Assembly (NCBI GenBank): GCA_027082925.1
Contig: JALWTD010000018.1
Span: forward strand, 359,746-423,745
DNA length: 64,000 nt
Source of the DNA: Flavobacteriaceae bacterium
GTDB lineage: Bacteria; Bacteroidota; Bacteroidia; Flavobacteriales; Flavobacteriaceae
Direction: 5' to 3'
Shown here: positions 25,806 through 35,445 of the stretch, in pieces
Layout: each line of letters begins with the position of its first letter
Numbering within the stretch: the stretch's first letter is position 1
Program-made: the position numbers and the translations under genes
The notes under the pieces: model-generated
The model's database searches: none
The model's input: only the letters and a program-made list of their open reading frames with translations
Told to the model about the DNA's origin: nothing

Positions 25806-27806
25806 ATGACATTTAAAGAGCAAATAAAACAAGGTATTCCGTCTGAATTACCTTCAAAAAAAGAATACGATACTACTATAAATCACGCACCTAAGCGTAA
25901 AGAAATATTATCGAAAGACGAAAAAGTACTGGCCATAAAAAATGCCTTGCGCTATTTTGATAAAAAGCATCATAAAGTATTGGCCAAAGAATTTGCTGAA
26001 GAGCTTAAAAAATACGGTAGAATTTATATGTATCGCTTTAGACCCGATTACAAAATGTACGCACGTCCTATTGATGCTTATCCGGGAAAATGTAAGCAGG
26101 CTAAAGCAATAATGCATATGATTCAAAATAATTTAGATTACGCTGTTGCACAACATCCACACGAATTAATTACATACGGTGGCAATGGTGCTGTTTTTCA
26201 AAATTGGGCTCAGTATTTACTAACTATGCAGTATTTGTCAGAAATGACCGATGAACAAACGTTGGTTATGTACTCCGGACATCCAATGGGTTTATTTCCA
26301 TCTCACAAAGAAGCTCCACGAGTTGTTGTCACAAACGGAATGATGATTCCTAACTATAGTAAGCAAGACGATTGGGAAAAGTATAATGCATTAGGTGTTA
26401 CTCAATACGGTCAAATGACTGCTGGAAGTTATATGTATATTGGACCTCAAGGTATTGTGCACGGAACTACAATTACGGTATTAAATGCCGGAAGAAAAAT
26501 TTCTAAAAATGGAGAAGGTTTGGCCGGAAAACTATTTGTAACTTCTGGATTAGGAGGAATGAGTGGTGCACAACCAAAAGCAGGAACCATTGCCGGATGT
26601 ATTACCGTTTGTGCTGAAGTAAATCCTAAAATTACCGAAATAAGACTTTCACAGGGTTGGGTTCATGAAAAAATTACCGATTTAGATACGTTGGTTAAAA
26701 GAGTCAAAAAAGCAAAAGAGCAAAAAGAAATTCTTTCAATTGCCTATTTAGGTAATATTGTGGATGTTTGGGAAAAGTTTGATGAAGAAAACGTTTTTAT
26801 AGATTTAGGATCAGATCAAACATCATTGCATAACCCTTGGGCAGGAGGCTATTATCCGGTTGGTATTACGTTTGAAGAAGCAAACGAAATGATGGCTAAC
26901 AATCCGGCGCTGTTTAAAGAAAAAGTACAAGAAAGTTTAAGAAGACAAACAGCAGCTATTAATAAACACACAGCGAGAGGAACATACTTTTTTGATTATG
27001 GAAATGCTTTTTTGCTTGAAGCCAGTAGAGCAGGAGCAGCTGTTATGGCAGCAAATGGAAAAGATTTTAAATATCCGTCGTATGTGCAAGATATTATGGG
27101 ACCTATGTGTTTTGACTATGGATTTGGACCTTTTAGATGGGTGTGTACCAGTGCAAACCCTTCAGATTTAGAAAAAACCGATGCTATTGCTTGTGAAGTG
27201 TTAGAGAACCTAATGAAAAACTCACCTAAAGAAATTCAGCAGCAAATGGCCGATAATATTCAGTGGATTAAAGGAGCTCAAGAAAACAAATTGGTTGTAG
27301 GTTCTCAAGCCAGAATTTTATATGCCGATGCAGAAGGAAGAATGAAAATAGCAGAAGCTTTTAACAACGCTATAAAAAATGGAGAAATAACAAATGCAAT
27401 TGTGCTAGGAAGAGATCATCATGATGTTTCAGGAACCGATTCACCTTATAGAGAAACCTCAAATATTTACGATGGTTCTCAGTTTACAGCTGATATGGCT
27501 ATTCAAAATGTAATAGGTGATAGCTTTAGAGGAGCTACTTGGGTTTCTATTCATAATGGAGGAGGTGTTGGATGGGGAGAAGTTATTAATGGTGGCTTTG
27601 GTATGGTTCTTGATGGTACATTAGAAGCAGAAAAGCGTTTAAAAAAGATGCTTTTTTGGGATGTAAATAATGGAATTTCCAGAAGAAGTTGGGCACGTAA
27701 TGAAGGAGCTGTTTTTGCAATTAAAAGAGCAATGGAGGTAGAACCTAATTTAAAAGTTACGATACCTAATTTGGTTGAAGATTCATTTTTACAAAATTTA
27801 TTTTAA
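25806..27806 (+). CDS. hutU: Urocanate hydratase (long form)
   Basis: A 666-residue urocanase, second step of histidine degradation (urocanate to imidazolone propionate, NAD+ as bound cofactor). Recognisable strings: QNWAQYLLTMQYLSEM, YSGHPMGLFPSH, SGLGGMSGAQPKAG, IGDSFRGATWVSIHNGGGVGWGEVINGGFG and GRDHHDVSGTDSPYRETS with the active-site region. It is about 110 residues longer than the 550-residue proteobacterial form, as in other Bacteroidota urocanases. No other hut gene is adjacent. Confidence 0.95.
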   Translation: MTFKEQIKQGIPSELPSKKEYDTTINHAPKRKEILSKDEKVLAIKNALRYFDKKHHKVLAKEFAEELKKYGRIYMYRFRPDYKMYARPIDAYPGKCKQAKAIMHMIQNNLDYAVAQHPHELITYGGNGAVFQNWAQYLLTMQYLSEMTDEQTLVMYSGHPMGLFPSHKEAPRVVVTNGMMIPNYSKQDDWEKYNALGVTQYGQMTAGSYMYIGPQGIVHGTTITVLNAGRKISKNGEGLAGKLFVTSGLGGMSGAQPKAGTIAGCITVCAEVNPKITEIRLSQGWVHEKITDLDTLVKRVKKAKEQKEILSIAYLGNIVDVWEKFDEENVFIDLGSDQTSLHNPWAGGYYPVGITFEEANEMMANNPALFKEKVQESLRRQTAAINKHTARGTYFFDYGNAFLLEASRAGAAVMAANGKDFKYPSYVQDIMGPMCFDYGFGPFRWVCTSANPSDLEKTDAIACEVLENLMKNSPKEIQQQMADNIQWIKGAQENKLVVGSQARILYADAEGRMKIAEAFNNAIKNGEITNAIVLGRDHHDVSGTDSPYRETSNIYDGSQFTADMAIQNVIGDSFRGATWVSIHNGGGVGWGEVINGGFGMVLDGTLEAEKRLKKMLFWDVNNGISRRSWARNEGAVFAIKRAMEVEPNLKVTIPNLVEDSFLQNLF

Positions 27807-27822
27807 TCTAAAATTTTTTAAA

Positions 27823-28344
27823 ATGAAAGTTATAAAAGCACTCTCGTTATCGCTATTATTTTTTGTAGCTTCTTGTTCCTCGGTCAGAGTAACAACCGAT
27901 TATGACACTTCAACAGATTTTTCTAAATACAAAACGTTTGCTTTTTATAAAAAAGGAATTGATAAGGTTGAAATTTCTGATTTAGATAAGCGTAGAATAT
28001 TAAAAGCTATTGAAAGTGAACTGATGGCTAAAGGATTTACAAAATCTAAAAACCCTGATATTTTAGTTAATATTTTCACAAAGTCACGCCAAAAGGTAGA
28101 TGTTTACGATAATAGTTACTACTTTGGATGGCATCCTTGGTATTACGGACCTAATTTTGGAATGCATGTTTCTAAGTATACAGAAGGTACATTGTTTATT
28201 GATTTGATTGATGCTAAAAAGAAAGAATTAGCTTGGCAAGGTATAGGAAGTGGCGCTTTAAACACATCAGGAAATGTGGCTAAAAAAGAAGAGCGAATTA
28301 GAAATTTTGTTGCTGAAATTATGGCAAAATATCCACCGGAGTAA
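27823..28344 (+). CDS. DUF4136 lipoprotein
   Basis: A 173-residue predicted lipoprotein starting MKVIKALSLSLLFFVASCSS (lipid Cys18), followed by a DUF4136 domain: VRVTTDYDTSTDFSKYKTFAF, then DPDILVNI-type strand (NPDILVNIFTKSR) and LFIDLIDAKKKELAWQGIGSG. The family is common on the cell envelope of Gram-negatives; role unknown. The chosen ATG is 16 bp after the hutU stop; an in-frame upstream ATG at 27775 lies within hutU. A perfect-palindrome terminator follows. Confidence 0.9.
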   Translation: MKVIKALSLSLLFFVASCSSVRVTTDYDTSTDFSKYKTFAFYKKGIDKVEISDLDKRRILKAIESELMAKGFTKSKNPDILVNIFTKSRQKVDVYDNSYYFGWHPWYYGPNFGMHVSKYTEGTLFIDLIDAKKKELAWQGIGSGALNTSGNVAKKEERIRNFVAEIMAKYPPE

Positions 28345-28368
28345 ATTAAAAATTAAATAATAAATTTT

Positions 28369-28402
28369 AAAAAGCGTTTTGATTTTTCAAAACGCTTTTT
28401 AT
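28369..28402. terminator. Terminator after the DUF4136 gene
   Basis: AAAAAGCGTTTT / AAAACGCTTTTT, a perfect 12-bp stem with an 8-nt loop; A and T runs on both sides allow activity in either direction. Confidence 0.9.
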
Positions 28403-28415
28403 TTATTTTTGCAAT

Positions 28416-28580
28416 ATGAGTTTTAATAAAAATGTTCCTTTAGAAGAAGGAGATTATTACATAGAAAACGGATACAGAGTTTTTACAAAGCAATACCATT
28501 TAAAAAGAGGCTATTGTTGTAAAAGCGGATGTCGTCACTGTCCTTACGGATACGATAAAAAAACAGATACTTTTAAATAG
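28416..28580 (+). CDS. Small DUF5522-type cysteine-rich protein
   Basis: A 54-residue gene, MSFNKNVPLEEGDYYIEN...KRGYCCKSGCRHCPYGYDKK, ending TAG at 28578-28580. The motif GYCCKxGCRHCPYG with four cysteines and a histidine is characteristic of the DUF5522 family of tiny bacterial proteins and looks like a metal or Fe-S site. TATTTTTG at 28404-28411 is a possible -7 element only 4 bp before the ATG, which would make the message leaderless. The gene ends 4 bp from the convergent stop of the next gene. Confidence 0.82.
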   Translation: MSFNKNVPLEEGDYYIENGYRVFTKQYHLKRGYCCKSGCRHCPYGYDKKTDTFK

Positions 28581-28584
28581 TGCT

Positions 28585-29391
28585 CTAAAAACTACTTTCT
28601 AACCGTTTGTGTAACTCTTTAAAGTAATCAAAAGCCTTTATGGTTCTAGAACCAAACCAGCTAAACATTTCTCCATCGGCAAAAACAGTTATAGAGCGGT
28701 TTGCATAAGTTCCTATCTCAAAGGCATGTTCATCGGAAAAATGATAAGGTTCTGATGATAAAAATACAACTTCAGGATCTCCTTCATGTCTAATTCGCTG
28801 GATGTCAACCTCTGGATACCGATCTCTATCGGCATAAATATTTTCAAATTTATTTAAGAGCAACATCTCGTTTATAAAATTGTTTTTTCCAACAGCCATC
28901 CAAGGGTTTGCCCAAATAAAATAAGCTACTTTTTTAAAAGGTCTGTCTTTCATAAATTGTTTAAAATCAGAAAGTTTAAAATCTATTTTTGCTAAAATAG
29001 CAGTAGCTTCCGTTCTTCTGTTTAATAATTGTCCCAAGTCAAAAATAAGCTCTTTTGCAGCGGTTAAGTTATGAATGTTAGAAACATAGGTTGGAGCAAT
29101 AGTTTCTAACTCTTGTATCATTTCTAACGTATTTTCTTCTTTATTGCAAAGAATAAAATCGGGATTTAAGTTTTTAATTTTATCAAAATTTACTTTTTTA
29201 GTTCCTCCAACAATTTCTTTTGTAGCTTTGAGATGAAATGGGTGTACACAAAATTTAGTAATTCCTATAAGCTCTTTTTCCAAAGCCATGTCGTATAATA
29301 ATTCTGTTTGTGAAGGCACTAAAGAAATAATTCTAGTGGGTGAGTGCTCAATTGTGAGTGTTCTGTTAAGTTGATCTTTAATTATTTTCAT
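28585..29391 (-). CDS. Helical-backbone metal receptor / BtuF-like cobalamin-binding protein without signal peptide
   Basis: A 268-residue protein of the class III periplasmic binding-protein fold used for cobalamin and siderophore uptake (RIISLVPSQTELLYDMAL; GITKFCVHP; PDFILCNKEENTLEMIQEL; VAYFIWANPWMAVGKNNFINEML). No signal peptide or lipobox is visible, and no ABC permease or ATPase is adjacent, so it may act inside the cell or rely on another start. Its ATG overlaps the end of pyrF by 14 bp, so the two are translated from one message. A cobalamin link would fit the B12-dependent IcmF nearby, but that is inference. Confidence 0.78.
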   Translation of the reverse strand: MKIIKDQLNRTLTIEHSPTRIISLVPSQTELLYDMALEKELIGITKFCVHPFHLKATKEIVGGTKKVNFDKIKNLNPDFILCNKEENTLEMIQELETIAPTYVSNIHNLTAAKELIFDLGQLLNRRTEATAILAKIDFKLSDFKQFMKDRPFKKVAYFIWANPWMAVGKNNFINEMLLLNKFENIYADRDRYPEVDIQRIRHEGDPEVVFLSSEPYHFSDEHAFEIGTYANRSITVFADGEMFSWFGSRTIKAFDYFKELHKRLESSF

Positions 29392-30202
29392 TTAAAATGA
29401 TTTCCATTTCTTGTTGAAGTTTTAAAGCTTCTTTTTGAGCATTTAACGCAAAATTTTGATCGGTTCCGGCATAAATAATTCCTCTAGAAGAATTAACTAG
29501 TAATCCACAATCTTTTGTAAGGCCGTATTGGCAAACTTCTTTTAAACTTCCTCCTTGAGCACCAACACCCGGAACCAATAAAAAATGATTGGGTATTATG
29601 GCTCTAATTGTTTTAAAATAGGCTGCTTTGGTAGCTCCAATAACAAACATTAGATTTTCGCTATTTTTCCATGTGAGCGACGTTTTTATGACTTCTTTGT
29701 ACAATTCATCGCCACGAGTTGTTTTTAGCCCTTGAAAATCAAGAGCACCTTTATTTGAGGTTAAAGCTAGGAGAATGGTAAATTTATTTTTAAAAGCCAA
29801 AAAAGGCTCAATAGAATCAGCTCCCATATATGGAGCAGCGGTTACAGAATTAAAATTTAAATCTTCAAAAAAAGCCTTTGCATACCTTGTGGATGTATTT
29901 CCAATATCTCCCCGTTTGGCATCGGCAATAGTAAAAATTTCAGGATAATTACGATTGATGTAATCGATGGTTTTTTTTAAAGCACTCCATCCTTTAATGC
30001 CGTAGGCTTCGTAAAATGCAATATTGGGTTTGTAAGCAACAGCTAAGTGATGCGTAGCATCAATAATCTGTTTATTAAATTCAAAAATAGGATCATCATG
30101 GTTTTGTAAATGTTTGGGGATTTTAGTTAAATCCACATCTAAACCAATGCATAAAAAGGATTTTTTTTGCTGAATTTGAGTTATAAGCTCTTGTTTGGTC
30201 AT
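29378..30202 (-). CDS. pyrF: Orotidine 5'-phosphate decarboxylase (type 2)
   Basis: A 274-residue OMP decarboxylase, last step of UMP synthesis. Motifs: FLCIGLDVDLTKIP at the N-terminus, the catalytic DAKRGDIGNT (Asp-x-Lys...Asp) and LVPGVGAQGG. The length and motif form belong to the longer PyrF subfamily 2. It overlaps the downstream binding-protein gene by 14 bp. TACTTTTG on the minus strand (complement of 30224-30231) is a good -7 promoter element 21 bp before the start. Confidence 0.95.
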   Translation of the reverse strand: MTKQELITQIQQKKSFLCIGLDVDLTKIPKHLQNHDDPIFEFNKQIIDATHHLAVAYKPNIAFYEAYGIKGWSALKKTIDYINRNYPEIFTIADAKRGDIGNTSTRYAKAFFEDLNFNSVTAAPYMGADSIEPFLAFKNKFTILLALTSNKGALDFQGLKTTRGDELYKEVIKTSLTWKNSENLMFVIGATKAAYFKTIRAIIPNHFLLVPGVGAQGGSLKEVCQYGLTKDCGLLVNSSRGIIYAGTDQNFALNAQKEALKLQQEMEIILNENN

Positions 30203-30223
30203 AAGTTGATATAAAGCGTTTTA

Positions 30224-30349
30224 CAAAAGTACTAATTTTAATACTTTAAGCTATATTTGTGGTTGTAATTTAACGAAATGGTGTACGAAAACGAATTCGT
30301 ATAATAATAAACCTAATTTTTAGAAGGATTGTTTTATTGACTATTTTTG
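30224..30349. promoter_or_regulatory. Divergent promoter region pyrF / tpiA
   Basis: Two TAnnTTTG elements face outward: TACTTTTG on the minus strand (30224-30231) for pyrF and TATTTTTG on the plus strand (30342-30349) for tpiA, 23 bp before its ATG. The space between them holds no gene. Confidence 0.6.
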
Positions 30350-30372
30350 TACCGTATTTAATAAATAAAAAA

Positions 30373-31131
30373 ATGAGAGTTAAAATTGTAGCAGGTAATT
30401 GGAAAATGAACAACGACCTAAAAGCGTCAAAATTATTAGCTAAAAAAATAGCAAAAAGCATTAAAAACCTTCCGTTAACCAATACGAGAGTTATTATAGC
30501 ACCCACATTTGTTAATTTAGAGCGCGTTGCGAAAAAAGTTAAAAAAACAGCCGTAGAAGTAGCTGCGCAAAATATGCATTTTGAAAAAAGTGGAGCTTTT
30601 ACCGGCGAAATTTCGGCAAGTATGCTTAAAGCTATAGGTGTAAATACGGTTATTTTAGGGCATTCTGAGCGAAGAGAATATTTTTTAGAAACCGATGATT
30701 TATTGGTAAAAAAAGTAAACACCGCTTTACAAAATAATATGGAAGTTATTTTTTGTTTTGGAGAAAAACTAGAAGATAGAAAGTCTGGAGCTCATTTTAA
30801 CGTTGTAGAAAATCAAATTAAAAACGCGCTGTTTCATTTAGATTCAGAAGCTTGGAAGAACATTGTGTTGGCTTACGAGCCTGTTTGGGCTATTGGTACG
30901 GGAGAAACAGCTTCTCCAGAACAAGCACAAGAAATGCACGCTTTTATTAGACAATTAGTTGCTGAAAAATACACAGCATCACTTTCTGAATCTGTATCTA
31001 TTTTATACGGAGGAAGTGTTAAACCTGCGAATGCAAAAGAAATTTTTTCTAAAAAAGATGTAGATGGCGGTTTAATAGGCGGAGCTTCTTTAAATGAAAA
31101 TGATTTTAAAGCAATAATTGAAGCAATTTAA
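30373..31131 (+). CDS. tpiA: Triosephosphate isomerase
   Basis: A 252-residue TIM-barrel enzyme of glycolysis. Starts MRVKIVAGNWKMNND with the substrate lysine, then GHSERREYF (catalytic His) and AYEPVWAIGTG (catalytic Glu), and closes with YGGSVKPAN...GGLIGGASL for phosphate binding. The ATG at 30373 is chosen because it gives the normal N-terminus; the in-frame upstream start would add 12 residues. Its stop codon TAA overlaps the prmA start (TAATG). Confidence 0.97.
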   Translation: MRVKIVAGNWKMNNDLKASKLLAKKIAKSIKNLPLTNTRVIIAPTFVNLERVAKKVKKTAVEVAAQNMHFEKSGAFTGEISASMLKAIGVNTVILGHSERREYFLETDDLLVKKVNTALQNNMEVIFCFGEKLEDRKSGAHFNVVENQIKNALFHLDSEAWKNIVLAYEPVWAIGTGETASPEQAQEMHAFIRQLVAEKYTASLSESVSILYGGSVKPANAKEIFSKKDVDGGLIGGASLNENDFKAIIEAI

Positions 31132-31964
31132 TGGATCAAATATACATCGCTTACACGTTTAAAGTAGTTCCTAAAGAACCTGCAACCGAAATTTTAATTG
31201 CCGAATTAGGATTTGTCGGTTTTGAGAGTTTTGTTGAAAACGAAAATGGAGTTACTGCATACATTCAGCAAAAAGATTGGACGGCGTCAATTTTAGAAGA
31301 TATTCACATTTTAACGTCTGATGAATTTAAAATTTCATACCAAAAAGAGGTTATTAAACAAACCAATTGGAATAGTGAATGGGAAAAGAATTTTAATCCA
31401 ATTCAGGTCGATGATTTAGTGAGTGTTAGAGCACCGTTTCATAAAACCCCAAATTTAAAATACGATATAGTTATTGAGCCCAAAATGAGTTTTGGTACCG
31501 GACATCATGAAACTACACATATGATGTTACAGCACTTGTTGGACCTTAAGTTAGAAGGTAAAAAGGTTTTAGATATGGGATGTGGTACAGGGATTTTAGC
31601 TATTTTTTCAGAAATGAAAGGAGCTAAACCTATTGATGCGATTGATATAGACCAATGGTGTTACGAAAATGCTATTGAAAATGCAGCAAGAAATAAATGT
31701 GAGCATATTTCTGTTTTTGAAGGAGATGTTTCTCTATTAAAAGACAAAAAGTACGATGTAATTATAGCAAACATCAACAGGAATATTTTATTAAACGACA
31801 TAAAACAATACGTAAATAGCCTTTACAAAGAAGGTGTTTTATTATTAAGTGGCTTTTATAAACAAGATATTCCAATTATAGACAAAGAGGTGGCTAAGTA
31901 CGGTTTAAAACTGACTAAAACCATTGAACGTAATAATTGGGTAGCTTTGAAGTATTTAAAATAA
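31131..31964 (+). CDS. prmA: Ribosomal protein L11 methyltransferase
   Basis: A 277-residue SAM-dependent methyltransferase that trimethylates ribosomal protein L11. The N-terminal recognition domain (1 to about 95) precedes the catalytic domain with EPKMSFGTGHHETT, the SAM loop LDMGCGTGILA and NINRNILL. Overlaps tpiA by one base and is followed by clpS 16 bp later, so the three are probably one operon. Confidence 0.94.
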   Translation: MDQIYIAYTFKVVPKEPATEILIAELGFVGFESFVENENGVTAYIQQKDWTASILEDIHILTSDEFKISYQKEVIKQTNWNSEWEKNFNPIQVDDLVSVRAPFHKTPNLKYDIVIEPKMSFGTGHHETTHMMLQHLLDLKLEGKKVLDMGCGTGILAIFSEMKGAKPIDAIDIDQWCYENAIENAARNKCEHISVFEGDVSLLKDKKYDVIIANINRNILLNDIKQYVNSLYKEGVLLLSGFYKQDIPIIDKEVAKYGLKLTKTIERNNWVALKYLK

Positions 31965-31980
31965 TTTTTACTTTAGCGAT

Positions 31981-32259
31981 ATGAGTGGTACAAAAAAGAA
32001 AATACAAGAAGAAGTTGACTTGTTAGAAAAAGAAGTTTCTAAGTATGAAATTGTACTGTTTAATGATGATGTAAACACGTTTGATTTTGTAATAGATTCT
32101 TTGATTGAAGTTTGTGACCATACCTTAGAACAAGCTGAACAATGTACATTGTTGGTTCATTACAAAGGAAAATGTACGGTTAAAACAGGTGAATATGACG
32201 ACTTAAAGCCACGTTGTACGGCACTTCTTGAAAGAGGTTTGTCGGCAGAAATTATATAA
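31981..32259 (+). CDS. clpS: ATP-dependent Clp protease adaptor ClpS
   Basis: A 92-residue N-end-rule adaptor that hands substrates to ClpA/ClpC-ClpP. The core reads YEIVLFNDDVNTFDFVIDSL with the N-degron pocket residues, then HYKGKCTVKTGEYDDL and a final LERGLSAEI strand, as in E. coli ClpS. A hairpin terminator follows directly. Confidence 0.93.
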   Translation: MSGTKKKIQEEVDLLEKEVSKYEIVLFNDDVNTFDFVIDSLIEVCDHTLEQAEQCTLLVHYKGKCTVKTGEYDDLKPRCTALLERGLSAEII

Positions 32260-32260
32260 A

Positions 32261-32290
32261 AAGCCAATACGTAATGTATTGACTTTTTTA
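32261..32290 (+). terminator. Terminator after clpS
   Basis: CAATAC / GTATTG with 5-nt loop, followed by a T run. The rest of the 168-bp gap to the next gene holds a second hairpin, CTCCT / AGGAG near 32355-32370, and the stem at 32403-32418. Confidence 0.7.
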
Positions 32291-32401
32291 AAGGGTTACT
32301 TGCCAAATGAAACTTAATTATTATAAACGAATGAAAAACCATAAAAGTTAGCAACTCCTTCTAATAGGAGGTCGTAACGTAACTAAATTACTTACAATAA
32401 A

Positions 32402-32427
32402 GCGCTCTAAACAGAGCGTTTTTTTTG
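32402..32427. terminator. Terminator between the convergent clpS and carboxylase operons
   Basis: CGCTCT / AGAGCG with a 4-nt loop, followed on the + strand by eight T; the minus-strand side has a weaker T-rich tail, so it may serve both directions. Confidence 0.75.
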
Positions 32428-33969
32428 TTATAAAGGAATATTTCCATGTTTTCTGTGAGGCGTGCTTACTTTTTTCTTTTCGAGCATTTGAAATGCTTTT
32501 ATTAATTTTCTACGTGTGTTTTTTGGCAAAATGACTTCATCAATAAATCCTCTTTTGGCAGCCCTGTATGGGTCAGCAAATTTTTCGGCATATTCAGCTT
32601 CTTTTTCTTTCCACTTTGCTTCAGGATTTTCGGCTTCTCTAATTTCTTTTTTAAAGATGATTTCAGCAGCTCCTTTTGCCCCCATCACTGCGATTTCGGC
32701 CATAGGCCACGCAAAATTCATATCAGCCCCAATATGTTTAGAGTTCATTACATCGTAAGCACCTCCATATGCTTTTCTTGTAATTACAGTAACTCTTGGT
32801 ACTGTTGCTTCGCTTAGAGCGTACAATAATTTTGCGCCATTGGTTATAATTCCATTCCATTCTTGGTGAGTTCCGGGTAAAAAGCCAGGGACATCTACAA
32901 GCACCAATAAAGGAATATTAAAGCAATCGCAAAATCGCGTAAATCGAGCTCCTTTAATAGAACTGTCAACATCTAAACATCCGGCTAAACTCATAGGCTG
33001 ATTGGCTACAATACCAATGCTTCTTCCTGCAATTCTAGCAAATCCAACAATAATATTATCTGCGTAATTTTTATGAATTTCAAAGAAGGAATTTTCATCA
33101 ATAATGCCATTAATAACCTCGTGCATATCATAAGGTTTGTTAGGATTTTCAGGAACAATGTTTTCGAGTTTTTCCCGAACTTCATTTCTTAATTTATAAG
33201 GTAGTTTAAGCGGTGTTTCCTTGTTGTTTTGAGGAAGGTAATTTAGTAGTTTTTTTAGGTCGTTTAAACAAGTAATATCATTTGCCGAAGTAATGTGTGC
33301 TACGCCCGATTTTGTAGAATGTGTACTAGCACCTCCTAATTCTTCGGCGGTAATATCTTCGTTAGTCACTGTTTTTACTACGTTTGGACCGGTAACAAAC
33401 ATATAACTGGTATCTTCTACCATTATGGTGAAATCGGTCATAGCAGGAGAGTATACTGCGCCTCCTGCACAAGGTCCCATAATGGCAGACAACTGAGGAA
33501 CCACACCTGATGCTTGAACATTTCTGAAGAAAATATCAGCATAACCACCCAACGATTTTACACCTTCTTGAATTCGTGCTCCACCAGAATCGTTTAACCC
33601 AATTATAGGTGCTCCAACTTTTACAGCGTGATCCATTATTTTACAAATTTTTTCGGCGTGAGTTTCAGAAAGTGCTCCTCCAAAAACAGTAAAATCTTGT
33701 GCAAATACATAAACGAGTCTGCCTTCTATAGTACCGTAGCCCGTCACAACACCATCTCCGTAGTACATCTCTTTTTCCATACCAAAGTCGGTTGTTCTAT
33801 GAGTTACCAGCATTCCTATTTCTTCAAAAGAACCTTCGTCTAATAAGTATTCTACACGCTCTCTAGCTGTCAGTTTTTTCTTAGCATGTTGCTTTTCTAT
33901 ACGTTTTTTTCCACCTCCTAATCGTGCTAAGGCAATTTTTTTAGTTAGTTTTTCTATTATTGAATCCAT
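32428..33969 (-). CDS. pccB: Acyl-CoA (propionyl-CoA type) carboxylase carboxyltransferase subunit
   Basis: A 513-residue carboxyltransferase subunit of the PccB/AccD5 type. Two crotonase-like halves: [14 protein letters not shown] and [13 protein letters not shown] in the first, [18 protein letters not shown] and [16 protein letters not shown] in the second. It transfers carboxyl from carboxybiotin to an acyl-CoA. The full-length single chain points to propionyl-CoA or a related short-chain acyl-CoA rather than the split acetyl-CoA carboxylase AccA/AccD. It is last in a three-gene minus-strand operon with biotin carrier and biotin carboxylase genes, spaced by 15 bp each. Confidence 0.92.
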   Translation of the reverse strand: MDSIIEKLTKKIALARLGGGKKRIEKQHAKKKLTARERVEYLLDEGSFEEIGMLVTHRTTDFGMEKEMYYGDGVVTGYGTIEGRLVYVFAQDFTVFGGALSETHAEKICKIMDHAVKVGAPIIGLNDSGGARIQEGVKSLGGYADIFFRNVQASGVVPQLSAIMGPCAGGAVYSPAMTDFTIMVEDTSYMFVTGPNVVKTVTNEDITAEELGGASTHSTKSGVAHITSANDITCLNDLKKLLNYLPQNNKETPLKLPYKLRNEVREKLENIVPENPNKPYDMHEVINGIIDENSFFEIHKNYADNIIVGFARIAGRSIGIVANQPMSLAGCLDVDSSIKGARFTRFCDCFNIPLLVLVDVPGFLPGTHQEWNGIITNGAKLLYALSEATVPRVTVITRKAYGGAYDVMNSKHIGADMNFAWPMAEIAVMGAKGAAEIIFKKEIREAENPEAKWKEKEAEYAEKFADPYRAAKRGFIDEVILPKNTRRKLIKAFQMLEKKKVSTPHRKHGNIPL

Positions 33970-33984
33970 AATAAATTAGGTTGA

Positions 33985-35430
33985 TTAGTTAGAGTTAGGA
34001 ACTCTTAATATTTTTTGATTATCTAAATGTATTTTTAATGCCACTAAAGCAGCTAATTCAGCTTCTTTTTTTGCTTCATTTTCTAGAGCTTTAGGATTGT
34101 AATAGTTTTTCACAAAATGGGTATCAAAATGCCCGCTTCTGAAAGCATCGTGTTCGCAAACAAATTTTCCGAAAGGTAGTGTGGTTTTGACACCTTCAAC
34201 TTTAAAATTGTTAATGGCTTCTATCATAAGTTGTATTGCTTCCTCTCTTGTTTTTCCGTAGGTAATTAACTTAGAGAGCATAGGATCGTAATAAATAGAA
34301 ATTTCCATACCTTCTTCAAACCCATTGTCAACTCTAATACCATCGCCTTTTGGAATTTTATAGGTGTTTAATTTTCCTACGCTTGGTAAAAAATTATTCA
34401 AAGGATCTTCAGCATATACTCTAAGTTCTAAAGCATGACCGTTTATTGTTAAATCGGATTGTTTAAAAGAAAGTGTTTCACCTTTTGCAATTTTAATTTG
34501 CTGTTCTACCAAGTCAATTCCAGAGATAAATTCGGTTACCGGATGTTCTACTTGCAATCGGGTATTCATTTCCAAGAAATAAAAATTTAAGTTGCTATCT
34601 ACCAAAAACTCTACGGTTCCGGCACCTACATAACCACAAGATTTTGCTACCTGAATGGCTGCATTTCCCATTTTTTCTCTTAGTTGAGGCGTTAGTATTG
34701 ATGAAGGAGCTTCTTCAATGACTTTTTGATGTCGTCGTTGAATACTACACTCTCTTTCAAAAAAGTGAACGGTGTTTCCATGTGTATCTGCTAAGATTTG
34801 AATTTCGATATGTCTGGGTGATGTGATGTATTTTTCTACAAAAACAGCGCCATTGCCAAAGGCAGACATGGCTTCACTAATAGCGCGTTCCATTTGTTTT
34901 TTTACATCTTTTTCGTTTTCTACAATACGCATTCCTTTACCACCACCTCCGGCAGATGCTTTTATAAGAATGGGAAACCCTATTTTTTTAGCAATTTCAA
35001 TAGCTTCTTCAGGATTTGTTATAGCTCTATCTACTCCGGGAACCATAGGTATGTTATAAGCTTTAACAGCTTCTTTGGCAGCCAATTTACTACCCATAAT
35101 TTCAATTGATTTTGAGCTTGGGCCAATAAATAGTATTCCATTTTTTTCAACATTTTCAGCAAATGAAGCATTTTCACTTAAAAAACCATATCCCGGATGA
35201 ATGGCATCAACATTTAAGTGTTTTGCGGTTTGTATAATTTTATCACCAAGTAGGTACGATTTGTTTGAGGGAGCTTCGCCAATACATACAGCTTCATCGG
35301 CAAGTTTTACGTGTGGTGCGTCTCTGTCTGCTTCAGAAAACACAGCAACGGTTTTTATTCCCATTTTTCTAGCTGTTTTTAAAACTCTTACAGCTATTTC
35401 GCCTCTATTTGCGACCAATATTTTTTTCAT
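33985..35430 (-). CDS. pccA: Biotin carboxylase subunit of the acyl-CoA carboxylase
   Basis: A 481-residue ATP-grasp biotin carboxylase: N-terminal MKKILVANRGEIAVRVLKTA, ATP-binding glycine loop KASAGGGGKGMRIV, ERECSIQRRHQKVIEEAPS and the active-site EMNTRLQVEHPVTE. It charges the biotin on the neighbouring carrier protein with bicarbonate. The biotin carrier domain is not fused to it as in classical PccA but encoded by the separate gene upstream, so the symbol is by function of the complex; it could equally be called accC. Confidence 0.9.
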   Translation of the reverse strand: MKKILVANRGEIAVRVLKTARKMGIKTVAVFSEADRDAPHVKLADEAVCIGEAPSNKSYLLGDKIIQTAKHLNVDAIHPGYGFLSENASFAENVEKNGILFIGPSSKSIEIMGSKLAAKEAVKAYNIPMVPGVDRAITNPEEAIEIAKKIGFPILIKASAGGGGKGMRIVENEKDVKKQMERAISEAMSAFGNGAVFVEKYITSPRHIEIQILADTHGNTVHFFERECSIQRRHQKVIEEAPSSILTPQLREKMGNAAIQVAKSCGYVGAGTVEFLVDSNLNFYFLEMNTRLQVEHPVTEFISGIDLVEQQIKIAKGETLSFKQSDLTINGHALELRVYAEDPLNNFLPSVGKLNTYKIPKGDGIRVDNGFEEGMEISIYYDPMLSKLITYGKTREEAIQLMIEAINNFKVEGVKTTLPFGKFVCEHDAFRSGHFDTHFVKNYYNPKALENEAKKEAELAALVALKIHLDNQKILRVPNSN

Positions 35431-35445
35431 AATAATTAATTTTAA

